Shown in pieces: positions 10,216 through 20,372 of a DNA stretch of 64,000 nucleotides. Where the stretch lies: NCBI GenBank assembly GCA_018806915.1, contig JAGKQI010000052.1, positions 1,550,001-1,614,000 on the forward strand. Direction: 5' to 3'. The notes under the pieces were generated by a model. That model had not been told where the DNA came from. It saw nothing but the letters and a program-made list of their open reading frames with translations, and ran no database searches. Both the position numbers and the translations under genes were made by a program. This stretch comes from Phytophthora colocasiae. Its lineage: Eukaryota > Oomycota > Peronosporomycetes > Peronosporales > Peronosporaceae. Position 1 is the stretch's first letter. Each line of letters starts with the position of its first letter.

Positions 10216-11604
10216 TGTGGTGGAGCGGATCTGGCCAAAATCTGGTTGAGGCCGATCGCGATCGCCACTTGCGCCCAGACAACGACTAACGGAGGGGGTC
10301 CCCCGATGATCCGTGATCTTGCTGCGTGTAGTGTTCACCTTGTGTACCCGTCGGTATGCGGGTTACGCTCTTCCAGGTGACTTCTGAAGACGTCTTGGGA
10401 CGAGAAGAATGTCTTGGGTGACGCAGGGGTGGTGAGATAGCGTGGGAATACTTCACTCTACCTCGGAGGGGTTGATTCGGGTCACAGGCGAGTTCTCGAG
10501 CCTTGATCCGGTCGCCTGGTCTTCGATCCAGGTCTTCCAAAGGTCCAATGTTGGGGATCTGGTCCCTTCCTTTACGATGCTTGCCGCTTCCTATAGCGGG
10601 TGTCTTGATGGGTTGAGAGTCGACGAGATCGTCAGGCCAAGCAGCCAATTCCTTCCGATCCGTAGTTCGCACGTAAAGGATATATCACTAGATAGGGTAA
10701 AACTGGCCAATGTATTATCCAGAATTAACCTCTATGCTAGATCTCTTCTCCTTACCTTCTTGATGCCGGGGGCCAATGTAATTCCCAGTTCCGGTCTTGA
10801 ACAAAGGCACTTGTGATGTCCAGAGCAAATTCGATTCTGTTTACGGTTATTCCTATGTCTACTAGTCCCATCCTCATCTGCTATCCTACGATTACCTGAC
10901 ATCCGGCTACACAGCTGCCCCTCCGATCTTCGATCTCGATCTCACCTAACCCCTGATCGCGATCTCGATCTGCCGATCTGGCGATCAGCCGATCTGTCGA
11001 TCTGCCGATCTGGCGATCAGCCGATCTGGCGATCTGTCGATCTGTCGATCTGTCGATCTGTCGATCTCGATCAACCATCTCGATCGTCGATCTTGGTCCA
11101 CCGTCTTGAACAATGATCTCGATCAGCAGTCTTCATACTTGATCTCGCGTGCCTGTGTCGTCGACATTCCAGGTCTTGAGCTTCCCGGACTTGATCACCA
11201 CTCCCCATGCGACTAACACTGCCATCAGGTCCCCTCGGCAGCATCTCACGGTTATGTTGTCACCGGCCCACCATAGATCGCACCGGTCCCGACCCTCTGC
11301 TGCCTTGATCTCCTTCTCATGCGATCTTAGGCAAGGCGCCCTTTTCTCCTCCGACCCTGAGCCGCCACGCGGGACCGCACGGCGGGTTCTCCAATCACTT
11401 AGTCTCACTCGACCAAGACGCCATCCATTCATCGCTGGCGAGATCCAGACGAACATCGATCTGGATCCATTCGTCAGCCATCGTTCGCGCAATCTGGGGT
11501 CATCAACTGACATCTTGCTTCGCCAGAGGCCCCTGTCGCTTGATCCGACTCTCTCTGGGCTTGACGTTGCCTTTTCTCGGATTTCTTATTCGCGCTTCAC
11601 CACA
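10216..11604 (-). repeat. 3' LTR of the GATC-rich element (1389 bp)
   Basis: It is a direct copy of 22604-23928 with the same terminal heptamers. It is 64 bp longer than the other LTR because a GATCTG-type array at about 10965-11075 has more units. Substitutions noticed are at about 10270 (a/c), 10354 (t/g) and 10682 (t/g). On the plus strand the LTR contains an open stretch of about 150 codons (from 11149) that reads in frame into the antisense gene. Its equivalent in the other LTR simply ends in flanking DNA, so its coding value is doubtful. Confidence 0.93.
10965..11075. repeat. Tandem 8-bp array (cgatctgt-type units) inside the 3' LTR
   Basis: Units of the form cgatctgt, cgatctgc and cgatctgg, with interspersed cgatcagc, are repeated head to tail. 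The 5' LTR has the same block but eight units (64 bp) fewer. Unit number therefore changed after the element inserted, or during its last replication. Confidence 0.9.
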
Positions 11605-11617
11605 TCCGCCCCCAGCC
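11605..11617 (-). promoter_or_regulatory. Polypurine tract of the GATC-rich element
   Basis: On the element's sense (minus) strand GGCTGGGGGCGGA lies directly before the TG of the 3' LTR. This is the expected place and composition for the plus-strand DNA primer. It supports minus-strand orientation. Confidence 0.75.
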
Positions 11618-11730
11618 TGCAAGTTGGTCCGTCTCGGTCCACTTCAGGTCTCATTCTCCAATCTTTAGCCCAAGGCACAAGTCACCCCGACAACACTTCG
11701 ACCACCATCAACGGATCCCTTCCAGTCTCC

Positions 11731-14319
11731 ATGAGCCAGCAAGGAAGTGATCCCGGGAGCGATTATTTGCCTACACCTCCCGATTCCCCAAGATCCCCCG
11801 ACGGTCCGCCATCTCCCCATTCCGACATCTCGCGACGTTCGTCGGGTCCGGCTCCAGACCACGCACGCCCGCTCTCATCCGATGAGGCTGGGCCGATGCC
11901 GGGCAGTCCAGGGCGGGATCGCCTGGTGCGCAAACGTGATCAGCTAAGTCGTGAAGCCATGGAACTTCGGGCGCATGTCGACGCCATGGAGCGGTTCCGG
12001 GCAGACCAGCAGGGCGAGATTGCGCGTCTGGAGCGCGAGATCGCTGATCTCGCGGAGGAAGCCTCTGATCTCGATGGATTGCGTATGCAGGTTCACCAGC
12101 TCCGATCGGAACGCGACGAGTTCGCGCGGCGTCTCGACTCTGCCCAGGCAGACCTAGATCGAGCTACAGAGGACCGGGATCGTTTGACTGAAGAGGTGGA
12201 ACAAGCCACCAACGAGATCCAGGATCTCCAGGCGGAAGCCCGGATCCATGCTTGCGATCTGGCTGAGGCGAAGCAAGACTCCGTCACTGCCAAGGCCATC
12301 TACAACCGGATCTCGGCTGATCTTGCACATCTCCAACTGGATTCCAGCCCCACGCCTTCGACAGGGGCTCCCACCCGACTGGCCCTGGCTGAGCGAGATC
12401 GAGCCTTGGCGGACTCCGCCCGAGCGATCGCTTCCCTGACCAACATTGGTGCCGAACGCGACCGGACCGTCGATCAACTCGTCCACGCTAACTCCGAGCT
12501 GAACCGTGTCACCTCGGAGCGGGATCGCCTACTCGTGGAACGAGACCAAGCGCTCGCCGATCGCGACTGAGCGCAGACGGATCTCAGCACCGAGCGACTG
12601 CGATCCACTCGTCTAGGTACGCATTTAGTCTAGATCCCTCCCCACCTGATCACGATCACTCATATTCTGTTCGTCGTAGAGGATGATCTGGCCGGTACAC
12701 ATGCCGAAGTGCAGGAGTTAGAAGCAAGTCTTCAGGCATTGCAGGAGAGCTACGATCAGGCAGAAGATGATGTAATGGCGACCACCAACGTCCTGACCGA
12801 AATGGTTTCTCGGCTCCGCGCCGCTCAAGATGAACGGGGGGTCAAACGCGCTCTCAGTCCGCCCCCATCTCCTGCTACATCGCCCCCGCACAAGACCTCG
12901 CGGACGGAGCCTCCCCCGACCGATCACGACGCGGCCCCACCTGATGTTCCCGCTGGAGACCAACCCGGTGGCCAGGCCCAGGCGACCGAGCTCGAAGAAA
13001 AGCACGAGGAAGGCCCAGACCCCTTCGATCTGGGTCCTGAACCCGCGATCCCGACTGGGCCGGATGCGGAGGAAACAGATCGCACCCAGGCCACCTCGCA
13101 AGTGACCGTGGAAGCACCTTCCCCGAAGAAGGGTGGCTCGGATCGGTCCAAACGTAAACCCGATCCGGAGCATGACGATGACGCGGAGGATTCTGGCGCT
13201 GGATCCGACGACGCTCTTCGGGCTACGATACTCCGATCGCTGTCGTGGCACCGCCGGCATGGAAATCCTCCTCCAGCATCCGGTGATCAAGGGGGGTCTG
13301 CTCCTTCGACGCCTCCGGCGCAGCCGACACCTCCGGGCGGCAGTTCCCCACAGACTCCGATCACTTCTCCTCAGGGGTCCCCGAGGGGTAGTCCAGCTGG
13401 CGGGAGCCCTCCCGGTGGGGGATCTCCGGGTGGCGGCTCTCCCGGCGGCTCGCCGCGCCCCCAGCTGCACCCTCCTCTGTTCGCGATCAGCTCGTTTATT
13501 CCCGGGTATGCGAACGTCCGGCAGTTTGCGGCCGGTGATGTCTTCCCGTGGGATCCGATGTTCGTCGGAACTTTGGCGATCGTCGGTATGATCCTCTCCA
13601 CATTGTCCAAGAGGCTGCTGCTACCTCCCGGATTCCTTTACTCAGCGAGATCACCGGCTAATCGCCCTTCCCGAGCTGGGGTCGGTTGGTTGGTTAGCCT
13701 GATCACTGGGCCCAACGTGCAGGCCCTACTTGCTACCCGACCTTGGGAGGTGCTCCGCAACCGACCGGCCCCCCTCACCTTCGATCTCGGTCTACATCAT
13801 CGTGCTGGAACTCTGCTGGGGCAGATCGCGGATGCCTACGCCGCCTTCGAGTCAGATCACCTGCAGGCCTACTGGGAATCGACCCATTATCTCGAGATTA
13901 CGAAGGCGATGTATGAGGCTGATCCTGATCTCCGTCGGTATTACCTCGAGCGTCGGCAACGGCGTAGCCGTACCGGAGAACGTTGGCGGCTGCTGTTGGG
14001 ACGATTCCTGCCCATGATGCGGGCGATGTGGGCGGACATCGATCTTCTGCTCGATCCCTACTTCCTGCACTTCCCCACTATCCGTGATCGGGTATACTGG
14101 TACCCCGGATCGGCCTCCCGAATGGCTAACCTGGCCCAGCCGACTCTGAACCGACCGGAGCCCACCGATCTGATCTCTGCGTTGGCAGAATGCGATCAGG
14201 AGACCCTTTGGCGCAACCATTACCGCGATCGGCAGGCAGATCACCCGTCCCGGCAGATCCCACGGCTCGAAAACAAGTTTAACCCGCCTGCTCCACCTAC
14301 ACCTCCTGGTACTCCCTGA
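11731..14319 (+). CDS. Antisense gene in the retrotransposon: coiled coil, proline-rich linker, unknown C-terminal domain
   Basis: The proposed model is exon 1 at 11731-12616 and exon 2 at 12680-14319, with a 63-bp GT-AG intron (12617-12679). The frame and the heptad coiled coil continue across the join as STRL-EDDL. The product is about 840 residues. It has a Ser/Pro-rich N-terminus, a long coiled coil (about residues 75-330), an acidic and Pro/Gly-rich linker, and a Trp/Arg/Tyr-rich C-terminal domain of about 270 residues with one hydrophobic segment (VGTLAIVGMILSTL). One in-frame TGA (12568-12570) interrupts exon 1. The coil resumes directly after it, and CGA to TGA would explain it. The gene runs opposite to gag-pol between pol and the 3' LTR. 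The position matches antisense ORFs described in plant Tat elements. I recognise no homologue, and the function is unknown. Confidence 0.7.
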
Positions 14320-14694
14320 TCTCGCGATCTCGACCAGTCCGGAGGTGGTCAGCCGAACCTGGAGTCGATCAGCACGCTTACATATTCTTTATCATGATCT
14401 GGTACTTCGTCACGCGATCCCGACTCCAGTCTAGCCTCTTTTCAATTCCACGTAATCTTTCCAGCTTCAAAGACCAGCGTTCTTCTCCATACTTACTCCA
14501 CAGTTTCGATCCCACTTAGCATCCTCGAAATCTCCATATCTTCCTTCCAATCACTCCGGTTTCACATGCATATACAAGAAAAAATATAAAATCTCCACGA
14601 AAAATATAAAATCTCCACATCCGATCCAGATAGACATCCAGATCAGCATCCGCGATCACGGCGTTGTGACCCGGTCACGTCGCCTTCTCTGCGT
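14320..14694. other. Short convergent gap between antisense gene and pol
   Basis: There is no gene. It separates the 3' ends of two opposed genes and contains a nearly perfect tandem 20-mer (14581-14600, repeated at 14601-14618; aaaatataaaatctccacga). Its AT-richness could serve 3'-end formation for both transcripts, which is inference only. Confidence 0.5.
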
Positions 14695-17600
14695 CTACAC
14701 CTCTTCGTGCGACTGCATCACGCCAAACCGATTTCGGTTAGCATGATCACGTAGGAACGCACTCAGTATGGCTCCACAGTTAAGATCAGCTTCATCAACC
14801 CAAGTCGGTTCGTCATAACCGACCCAGTGCACCAGGAATTCACGATAGATCCGGCCGTAACGAGTTCGTTTCCCACTTCGCATGTCCGAGATCCGTTCGA
14901 CCTCATACTCATCGGCGTCCAGATCTGGGACCCAACTGTTCTCCGGAAGGAGGATCTCATCGAAGTCGAGCCGATCTGCTTCATCTACCGTCAACTCGAT
15001 CCGCGGTCGATCCGGGAAATTCCGCACCGGCTTTAGCTTAGACACATGGACCACTGGGAAGATATGGTAATCAGATCCCGCGATCTCCAGCTTGATCGTG
15101 AATTCATTGAGCTTCTCTGCAACACGGAACGGGCCGTGCCAAAGGTGAGCGAGTTTACGTGCATACCCTTCCTTCACACGATCTAGGTATAGCCAAACTC
15201 GTGATCCAGCTTCGATCTGATGCGGATCGACATCCTCATTGTGCCGATCGGCTCGATCTGCAATCGCCTCTCGTAGTCTAGCGTTGACCTGTTCTCGCGA
15301 TTGCTGGTAGTATCTCTGAACCCGATATCTCCACCGTCTTGGATCGCGATCGTGGCGTCTGGTCGATCCGATCGGGATCGTTGCCTCCAACGTCGATCTC
15401 GGATCCCATCCATGTACCAGGTAGTGAGGGGTATCTCCCCGAACCCGATCGTGAGCCGTGTTAATGGCGAACGTCAGTCTCTCCGCGTATTCATCCCAGT
15501 CCTTCTGATCGAGATCTTGAACATACATCTTGATCGCCCTAGTCGCCGTTTGCACCATCCGTTCCGCAGTCCCGTTGGCTTGTGGCCGGTAGGCCATCGT
15601 CGCCCGCTGTCGCTGCCCCAGGATCTTATTGAACGATCTGAAGAAGTCGGACATGAAACCCGGTTCTCGATCGTGCCTGATCATCTCGCTAGCACCAAAT
15701 CTGCGGAACACGCATTCTTCATAGGATTCTGCGACGGTCTGGGCCGATCGGGAGGAACTGGCCTTCGCGATCACATATCCCGTGAACAGATCGACCCAGA
15801 TCAGTAGTTCGGTGTTGCCTTTGTTAGATCTGGGCAAGGAGGGTATGTGGTCCATCGCTATGATCTGGAACGGGTATGTCGCTTGCAGGTTCCCCGGCGA
15901 CTCGCCCCGGATCGTGGGCATCCCTTTTCCAGTCTCACAGTCTACACACTCGCCTACGTATCGCTGCACGCTCCGATATAACGCCCTCCAATGGAAATGA
16001 TCTCGGATCCGCTGATAAGTACGTCCGATCCCCTGATGTCCCCCTTCCAGAGTCGTATGGTAGTGGTGGAGGACATCCTGCTGTAGCGTTTCTGGGACCA
16101 CAAGTCTCATCAGGCGGTCGCGATCACCACTTGATCTCGGCCCTGGTGGGCAGTAAAACAACAGATCTTGTTCGTCTACCTCGTACTCGGAGGCGATCTT
16201 GGCGTAGGATACAGATTCGGCTCGAGTAAGATCTGCGATCTGCCCAGCCAGGTACCTCTTTAGTCCGGCGATCCAGACCTCCTCGTCCTGGGCTCGCCTG
16301 ATCCGATCAATCCGCATCTCCCGGATCAGTTCCTCTCGCAGGACAGCGGCACCAGGTCGTGCTCGGGCTGCACGCGTGGCTACTGCCGACACTTGTGCAG
16401 TTCGATCTTCAACTCGAGGGGCCAACACCTCATCAAGCCGATTTAGGGTGATCAGATCGCACCGATCTGCCTCATCGTGGACCTCGATCCCGCTTCCTCG
16501 CTGCAGTGCGGCACTTGCCAAGCTATCTGCGCTCCCATTCCAGTCTCTCTTCACATGGACCAGCTCGTGATCCCCCCAATTCCGCAAGTGATCTAGCACC
16601 TTCTGTTTCAGTAACGTCAATCCCGGCGCCTTGCAGTCGATCTCGCCCCGGACTTGTCGGATCACCAGATTCGAATCGCCACAAACGACCAAACGGCGGC
16701 GTTCTAACTGTGCGATCATGCTAAGACCTCGGTATTCCGCTTCATTGACAGTAAGGCTTTCAGCATAATCCGATCTAGCTTTGATCACCCTCCAATCTGG
16801 TAAACTCCACACGATCGCGCTGAAAGCACCTCCTCCTCGTTTCACGCGTGCCGATCCGTCGAAACTTATAACCCACAACTCCTCATCTGGGTCTACGGTG
16901 GGGATCGGCATCTGGATCCGACGTTTTGGCTCCTTTCGTGGCGCGATCGCGATCAGAGCTTCGTCGATCTCCGATCTGGGCGTTATGTTAGCTGCGATCG
17001 CCCCCAGTATTTCATCCTCCCCCTTCGTACACTTCGTGATCTCGAGTGTCCACGGGGACAGAAGAGCAGACCATTGTCCCAGACGCCCTTGGAGGCCGGC
17101 AGACTTGAACAGCCAGGCAAGCGTTGAGTGTCGGGTTAGGACCTTGATCCGACGTCCCACCAACAGGGTGTAGTGTAGATCCAAGATCCGAAGTAGAGCC
17201 AACACCTCCTTTTCGGCAACATTATAATTCAGCTCGTTGGTCTTCAAGGTTCGGCTGGCAAACACGACCGGGTGGTAGATCTGGTCGTGTTCCTGCATTA
17301 GTGCGGCGGAAATCGCCCGGTCACTAGCGTACACGATCACCACGGGTAACTTCGTCGTGTCGAAGTGACGAAGGATCGGGGTCGACGCGATCTTGGTCTT
17401 CAAGGCTGTAAACGCCCTGTATGCCCTACCCCACCTCTCGTCACCGGTCTTTAGGCCCAGGTTGGCTCCGATCTCGCTTGAACAGGGTGAAGACATCGCC
17501 CCCAAGTCAGGATCCGGTGTACTATCGCTTCTTTGAGTCGGTATATCTAGTGATCTATCCCGATCCGACTTAAGCACGACGGGATCTTGAGTGATCAGGT

Positions 17601-18687
17601 CCATGCTATCCATGATCTTTCGTAGATCTGGTCGCTTCTTCAGTTCTGCGAACTCCACCTCACGTAGTTCATATAGGACCGACGCATAAATCGCATAATC
17701 CTCGATGAACCGACTATAGTAATTCAAACTTCCCAGAAACGATTGCATGGATCGGAGTGATCCAGGGAATGGTAGATCCGTCAGAGACTTCAGGTCTTTC
17801 GGGTTCGCCTCTAATCCGTCGATCGACACTTTGTGTCCGAGATATTCTACCTTATCCATGCCCCAGAAGCTCTTTGCCACACTGATCGAGAGATTCCACT
17901 TATCACAGGCCTCCAATAAGTCTTCCACCCGATCGCACATTTGATCCCATGATCCAGCCGTGATCAGGATATCGTCGATGTATGATCTCCGTCCTAGGAC
18001 CGACGGGCGACCAGGATCCTCCGGGATCCCTGATTCAAACACATCCGCAGCGCCTTCCACATCTCCGGACTGGGAGATCTTCAAAAATCCATATAGGGCA
18101 TTGTCCACAAGGCGTTGATAGATCTGAGGGGCGTTCTTCAGCCCGAACGGCATGCGATTCCACTCGAAAAGGCCAAATGGAGTGATGAAAGCCGAGATCG
18201 CGCGAGCTCGATCGGTCATTGATACGACCCAGAATCCACTCGCCATGTCTAATGAACAATACCAAAGAACCTTGTCAAGATCTTCTAGCAGGTCACTGAT
18301 CAGGGGCATCGGGTAGATCATCAGCCTTGTGAGACCGTTCACCAACCGATAATCGATACATAGTCGGATGTCTACACCGTTCTTCTTGATGATCACCACG
18401 ATCGGAGATGCCCATGGCGATGTCGATGGCCGAATGATCTTGGCAGCTAGGAGTCCTTTGATAAGATCTGATACTTTCTCACGAAACTGTGGCGCCACCT
18501 TTCGGACTCGTTGTGCGATCGGCTTTGCATCACCCACGTCGATATCGCATATAACACCCTTGGCCGCTGGAGGAAGTGCGTTTCCCTTTCCGATCAGGAG
18601 ATGTCGCTTCTTCCAATTAATTTGTCGAAGTTTCTCGATCTCCTCCGGGGTCGCCGATCCCGGATTCCCTACTTGCAGATCTTCCAT
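14695..18687 (-). CDS. Pol: RT, Gypsy RNase H, archaeal-like RNase H, integrase, chromodomain
   Basis: This is one open frame of 1330 codons from ATG 18687. RT blocks include KNGVDIRLCIDYRLVN, MPFGLKNAPQIYQRL and the active site SYIDDIL, preceded by a roughly 30-residue insertion. A Gypsy RNase H (YASDRAISAALMQEHD...) is followed by a second one of different type. Its candidate catalytic residues are Asp in ISFDGSARV, Glu in NEAEYRGL, Asp in VCGDSNLV and Asp in NGSADSLA. The integrase has an H-H-C-C finger (HHYHTTLEGGHQG...CVDC) and a D,D,E core (AMDHI, RHDREPGF, GTAERMV). The C-terminus has a chromodomain-like FLVHWVGYDEPTWVDEADL. The pol frame is open upstream to about 18905 and is in the -1 register relative to pro, overlapping it by about 35 nt. 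I found no standard slippery site there. Confidence 0.92.
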   Translation of the reverse strand: MEDLQVGNPGSATPEEIEKLRQINWKKRHLLIGKGNALPPAAKGVICDIDVGDAKPIAQRVRKVAPQFREKVSDLIKGLLAAKIIRPSTSPWASPIVVIIKKNGVDIRLCIDYRLVNGLTRLMIYPMPLISDLLEDLDKVLWYCSLDMASGFWVVSMTDRARAISAFITPFGLFEWNRMPFGLKNAPQIYQRLVDNALYGFLKISQSGDVEGAADVFESGIPEDPGRPSVLGRRSYIDDILITAGSWDQMCDRVEDLLEACDKWNLSISVAKSFWGMDKVEYLGHKVSIDGLEANPKDLKSLTDLPFPGSLRSMQSFLGSLNYYSRFIEDYAIYASVLYELREVEFAELKKRPDLRKIMDSMDLITQDPVVLKSDRDRSLDIPTQRSDSTPDPDLGAMSSPCSSEIGANLGLKTGDERWGRAYRAFTALKTKIASTPILRHFDTTKLPVVIVYASDRAISAALMQEHDQIYHPVVFASRTLKTNELNYNVAEKEVLALLRILDLHYTLLVGRRIKVLTRHSTLAWLFKSAGLQGRLGQWSALLSPWTLEITKCTKGEDEILGAIAANITPRSEIDEALIAIAPRKEPKRRIQMPIPTVDPDEELWVISFDGSARVKRGGGAFSAIVWSLPDWRVIKARSDYAESLTVNEAEYRGLSMIAQLERRRLVVCGDSNLVIRQVRGEIDCKAPGLTLLKQKVLDHLRNWGDHELVHVKRDWNGSADSLASAALQRGSGIEVHDEADRCDLITLNRLDEVLAPRVEDRTAQVSAVATRAARARPGAAVLREELIREMRIDRIRRAQDEEVWIAGLKRYLAGQIADLTRAESVSYAKIASEYEVDEQDLLFYCPPGPRSSGDRDRLMRLVVPETLQQDVLHHYHTTLEGGHQGIGRTYQRIRDHFHWRALYRSVQRYVGECVDCETGKGMPTIRGESPGNLQATYPFQIIAMDHIPSLPRSNKGNTELLIWVDLFTGYVIAKASSSRSAQTVAESYEECVFRRFGASEMIRHDREPGFMSDFFRSFNKILGQRQRATMAYRPQANGTAERMVQTATRAIKMYVQDLDQKDWDEYAERLTFAINTAHDRVRGDTPHYLVHGWDPRSTLEATIPIGSTRRHDRDPRRWRYRVQRYYQQSREQVNARLREAIADRADRHNEDVDPHQIEAGSRVWLYLDRVKEGYARKLAHLWHGPFRVAEKLNEFTIKLEIAGSDYHIFPVVHVSKLKPVRNFPDRPRIELTVDEADRLDFDEILLPENSWVPDLDADEYEVERISDMRSGKRTRYGRIYREFLVHWVGYDEPTWVDEADLNCGAILSAFLRDHANRNRFGVMQSHEEV

Positions 18688-18869
18688 CCTGACTTCTTCG
18701 GTGGTGGAGATCTGGATCTCCGGTACTACTGCGAGATTATCGGCTAGATCTTCGGCCGAAAAATCGCCACTTTCGTGTAAGTGGGTCTGATCGGCGTTCT
18801 CGATCCCTTCAGGAGATGTCGGATCCGGTTCATCCGTTGATTGATCACGCAGCCTATCGTCCTTGGCTG

Positions 18870-20372
18870 TCAGGATCGGGGTGCTTTCAACCGTGGGCCG
18901 GCGTCAGCGTCGGATACATGTTGGATCTCGATTTGAAAATCTGGTTTCTCTGTTTTTACCTCGATCTCTTCTTCGCATGTCCGATCTGTCCGATCTGGGG
19001 CCTGATCTGGCAAGCTCCCATTCGTCTCAGTCTCACCGCCCCCAGCTTCGCCACTCGGGGTCTTGTCGGAACTGATCGTAATCGGTGGGGTATCCATGGG
19101 ATCCGGTTGGGGATCGATGAATGCGACCTTGACTTCGGTTGTATCGGTTGGTGATCGCGGTTCCAATGTCGATATTGGTGCAGGATCAGGATCGGTCTTG
19201 GTTGTCCCACCTCGGCGGAGTATGGATCGTGGCGTAACGTAGGTCGGCCGTTCGACTGACGGTAAGGGGGTCTCTACGGATTCCTGGGGTTCTGGCCTTG
19301 CGTCCACAGTCGCTTCTAGAGCTAGATTCTGCCACTCCATGTAGCGCCTGGATCCGACCGACACAAACCCGGGGAATCGGGGCACTTTTTCTTGATCAAG
19401 TACCATTCCGACATGTAATCTGTGATCCAATCGTAAAATCTTCTCGCTCAAATTCGTGATCACTAAGTACCGAGTTCGGCCGGGTCCATTCACCACGGTG
19501 GGTACCCATTGGTCGCCTCTGGTCACCCACAATTTCTCTGTCGCCGATAATTTCACTCTCGATGCGATCTCTTCAGATCCCCCAACTGGGATATGTAGAT
19601 CTTCCTCCAATTTTACCGATCTTACCTTCTCCCCGTATAATCTCTTGCGACCACTAAGTGGGATCCCCACTTCATTAGGTAAGCACATCGATCCCTTCGC
19701 TAGGTCCATCCGGACCCCAGCCGGGATCATGAAATCCATACCCAGGATCGCATCTTGCCCGGATAGATCCCCGATCCAAATATCGAAAAAGTATACCAAG
19801 TATCCCGCAAGCGTGATCTTGATCCTCGTTCTTCCCTCGGTGGTGTACACATTATCCCCGATCCCAACACACTCCTGTCTCTGACTAGTGTCAAAGTGGC
19901 ACCCAACCTTACGAGCAAAGGCGGTATCCAAGATGGATACCTCGGCGCCAGTGTCCAGGAGCAAGATCGCTCTTTCATGATTGATCTTGCCTGAGATCTT
20001 GGCTTGGCGGAACCATTTTCCTGGTGCGTGGTATTTCCAATACCCCCTGGATTCTCCTTCCTTGAGATCCAAAGCCACTTCCGCACCAGATCGCGAGAAC
20101 TCATCGACACGGGGAAGACTCGCGATCTTAGCAGTATACGAATGCAACTTACATGTATTACCGCGCAGATCCGAATTCTCCCTATCTTGATCTCTCGATT
20201 TCTTGTTCACATATGCATAGATGCAGTACTCAGAACGCTCGGCTCGTACCGGTTTCCAAACCGGCGAGCGTCCTAGTTTAACATCTTTTCCACCTTCTCG
20301 GGGAACAACCCAGCGTGTCGAGTCGGATCGTACCACTTGCGGATCTGGTTGTAGAATTCTTCCATGGGGCAT
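18870..20372 (-). CDS. Pro: retropepsin ORF expressed by -1 frameshift from gag
   Basis: The protease domain has LLLDTGAEVSILD and, later, DAILGMDFMIPAGV, the two retropepsin signatures. A long hydrophilic C-terminal extension (about 200 residues, Pro/Thr/Asp-rich) follows. The frame has no useful start codon of its own at the join. It overlaps the end of gag and becomes in-frame when the ribosome slips back one base at GTTAAAC (20282-20276). It ends at 18870, just inside the open frame of pol. The product is presumably part of a Gag-Pro polyprotein. Confidence 0.85.
   Translation of the reverse strand: MPHGRILQPDPQVVRSDSTRWVVPREGGKDVKLGRSPVWKPVRAERSEYCIYAYVNKKSRDQDRENSDLRGNTCKLHSYTAKIASLPRVDEFSRSGAEVALDLKEGESRGYWKYHAPGKWFRQAKISGKINHERAILLLDTGAEVSILDTAFARKVGCHFDTSQRQECVGIGDNVYTTEGRTRIKITLAGYLVYFFDIWIGDLSGQDAILGMDFMIPAGVRMDLAKGSMCLPNEVGIPLSGRKRLYGEKVRSVKLEEDLHIPVGGSEEIASRVKLSATEKLWVTRGDQWVPTVVNGPGRTRYLVITNLSEKILRLDHRLHVGMVLDQEKVPRFPGFVSVGSRRYMEWQNLALEATVDARPEPQESVETPLPSVERPTYVTPRSILRRGGTTKTDPDPAPISTLEPRSPTDTTEVKVAFIDPQPDPMDTPPITISSDKTPSGEAGGGETETNGSLPDQAPDRTDRTCEEEIEVKTEKPDFQIEIQHVSDADAGPRLKAPRS
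20233..20282 (-). promoter_or_regulatory. Predicted -1 ribosomal frameshift signal: GTTAAAC, stop, stem-loop
   Basis: In the gag frame the last codons read ATG TTA AAC TAG, so the heptamer G TTA AAC sits in the X-XXY-YYZ register directly before the stop. Sliding back one base gives GTT AAA CTA GGA, which is exactly the pro frame. Four bases after the heptamer a stem forms: ACGCTCG (20271-20265) pairs with CGAGCGT (20241-20235). It encloses an inner hairpin CCGGTTT/AAACCGG (20249-20255 with 20258-20264). Slippery heptamer, short spacer, and downstream structure are the standard parts of a programmed -1 site. Efficiency is unknown. Confidence 0.75.

Noticed and set aside
10920..11080. CRISPR-like array
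   Set aside because: The units are 8 bp, contiguous and without spacers. It is a microsatellite-type expansion in a eukaryotic LTR.
11149..11604. 152-codon ORF in the LTR reading into the antisense gene
   Set aside because: The same stretch in the other LTR (23473-23931) ends in unrelated DNA, it has no protein-like features, and a good ATG (11731) lies after the LTR. Not counted as coding.
12718..13470. 250-codon minus-strand ORF
   Set aside because: It lies opposite exon 2 of the antisense gene and is extremely Arg-rich, as expected for the complement of a Pro/Ser/Gly-rich coding stretch.
18870..18905. Second slippery site between pro and pol
   Set aside because: The registers require a -1 shift in this 35-nt overlap, but no X-XXY-YYZ heptamer is present in the pro frame. 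TCC-TGA resembles a +1 shift context and would lead to an early stop.
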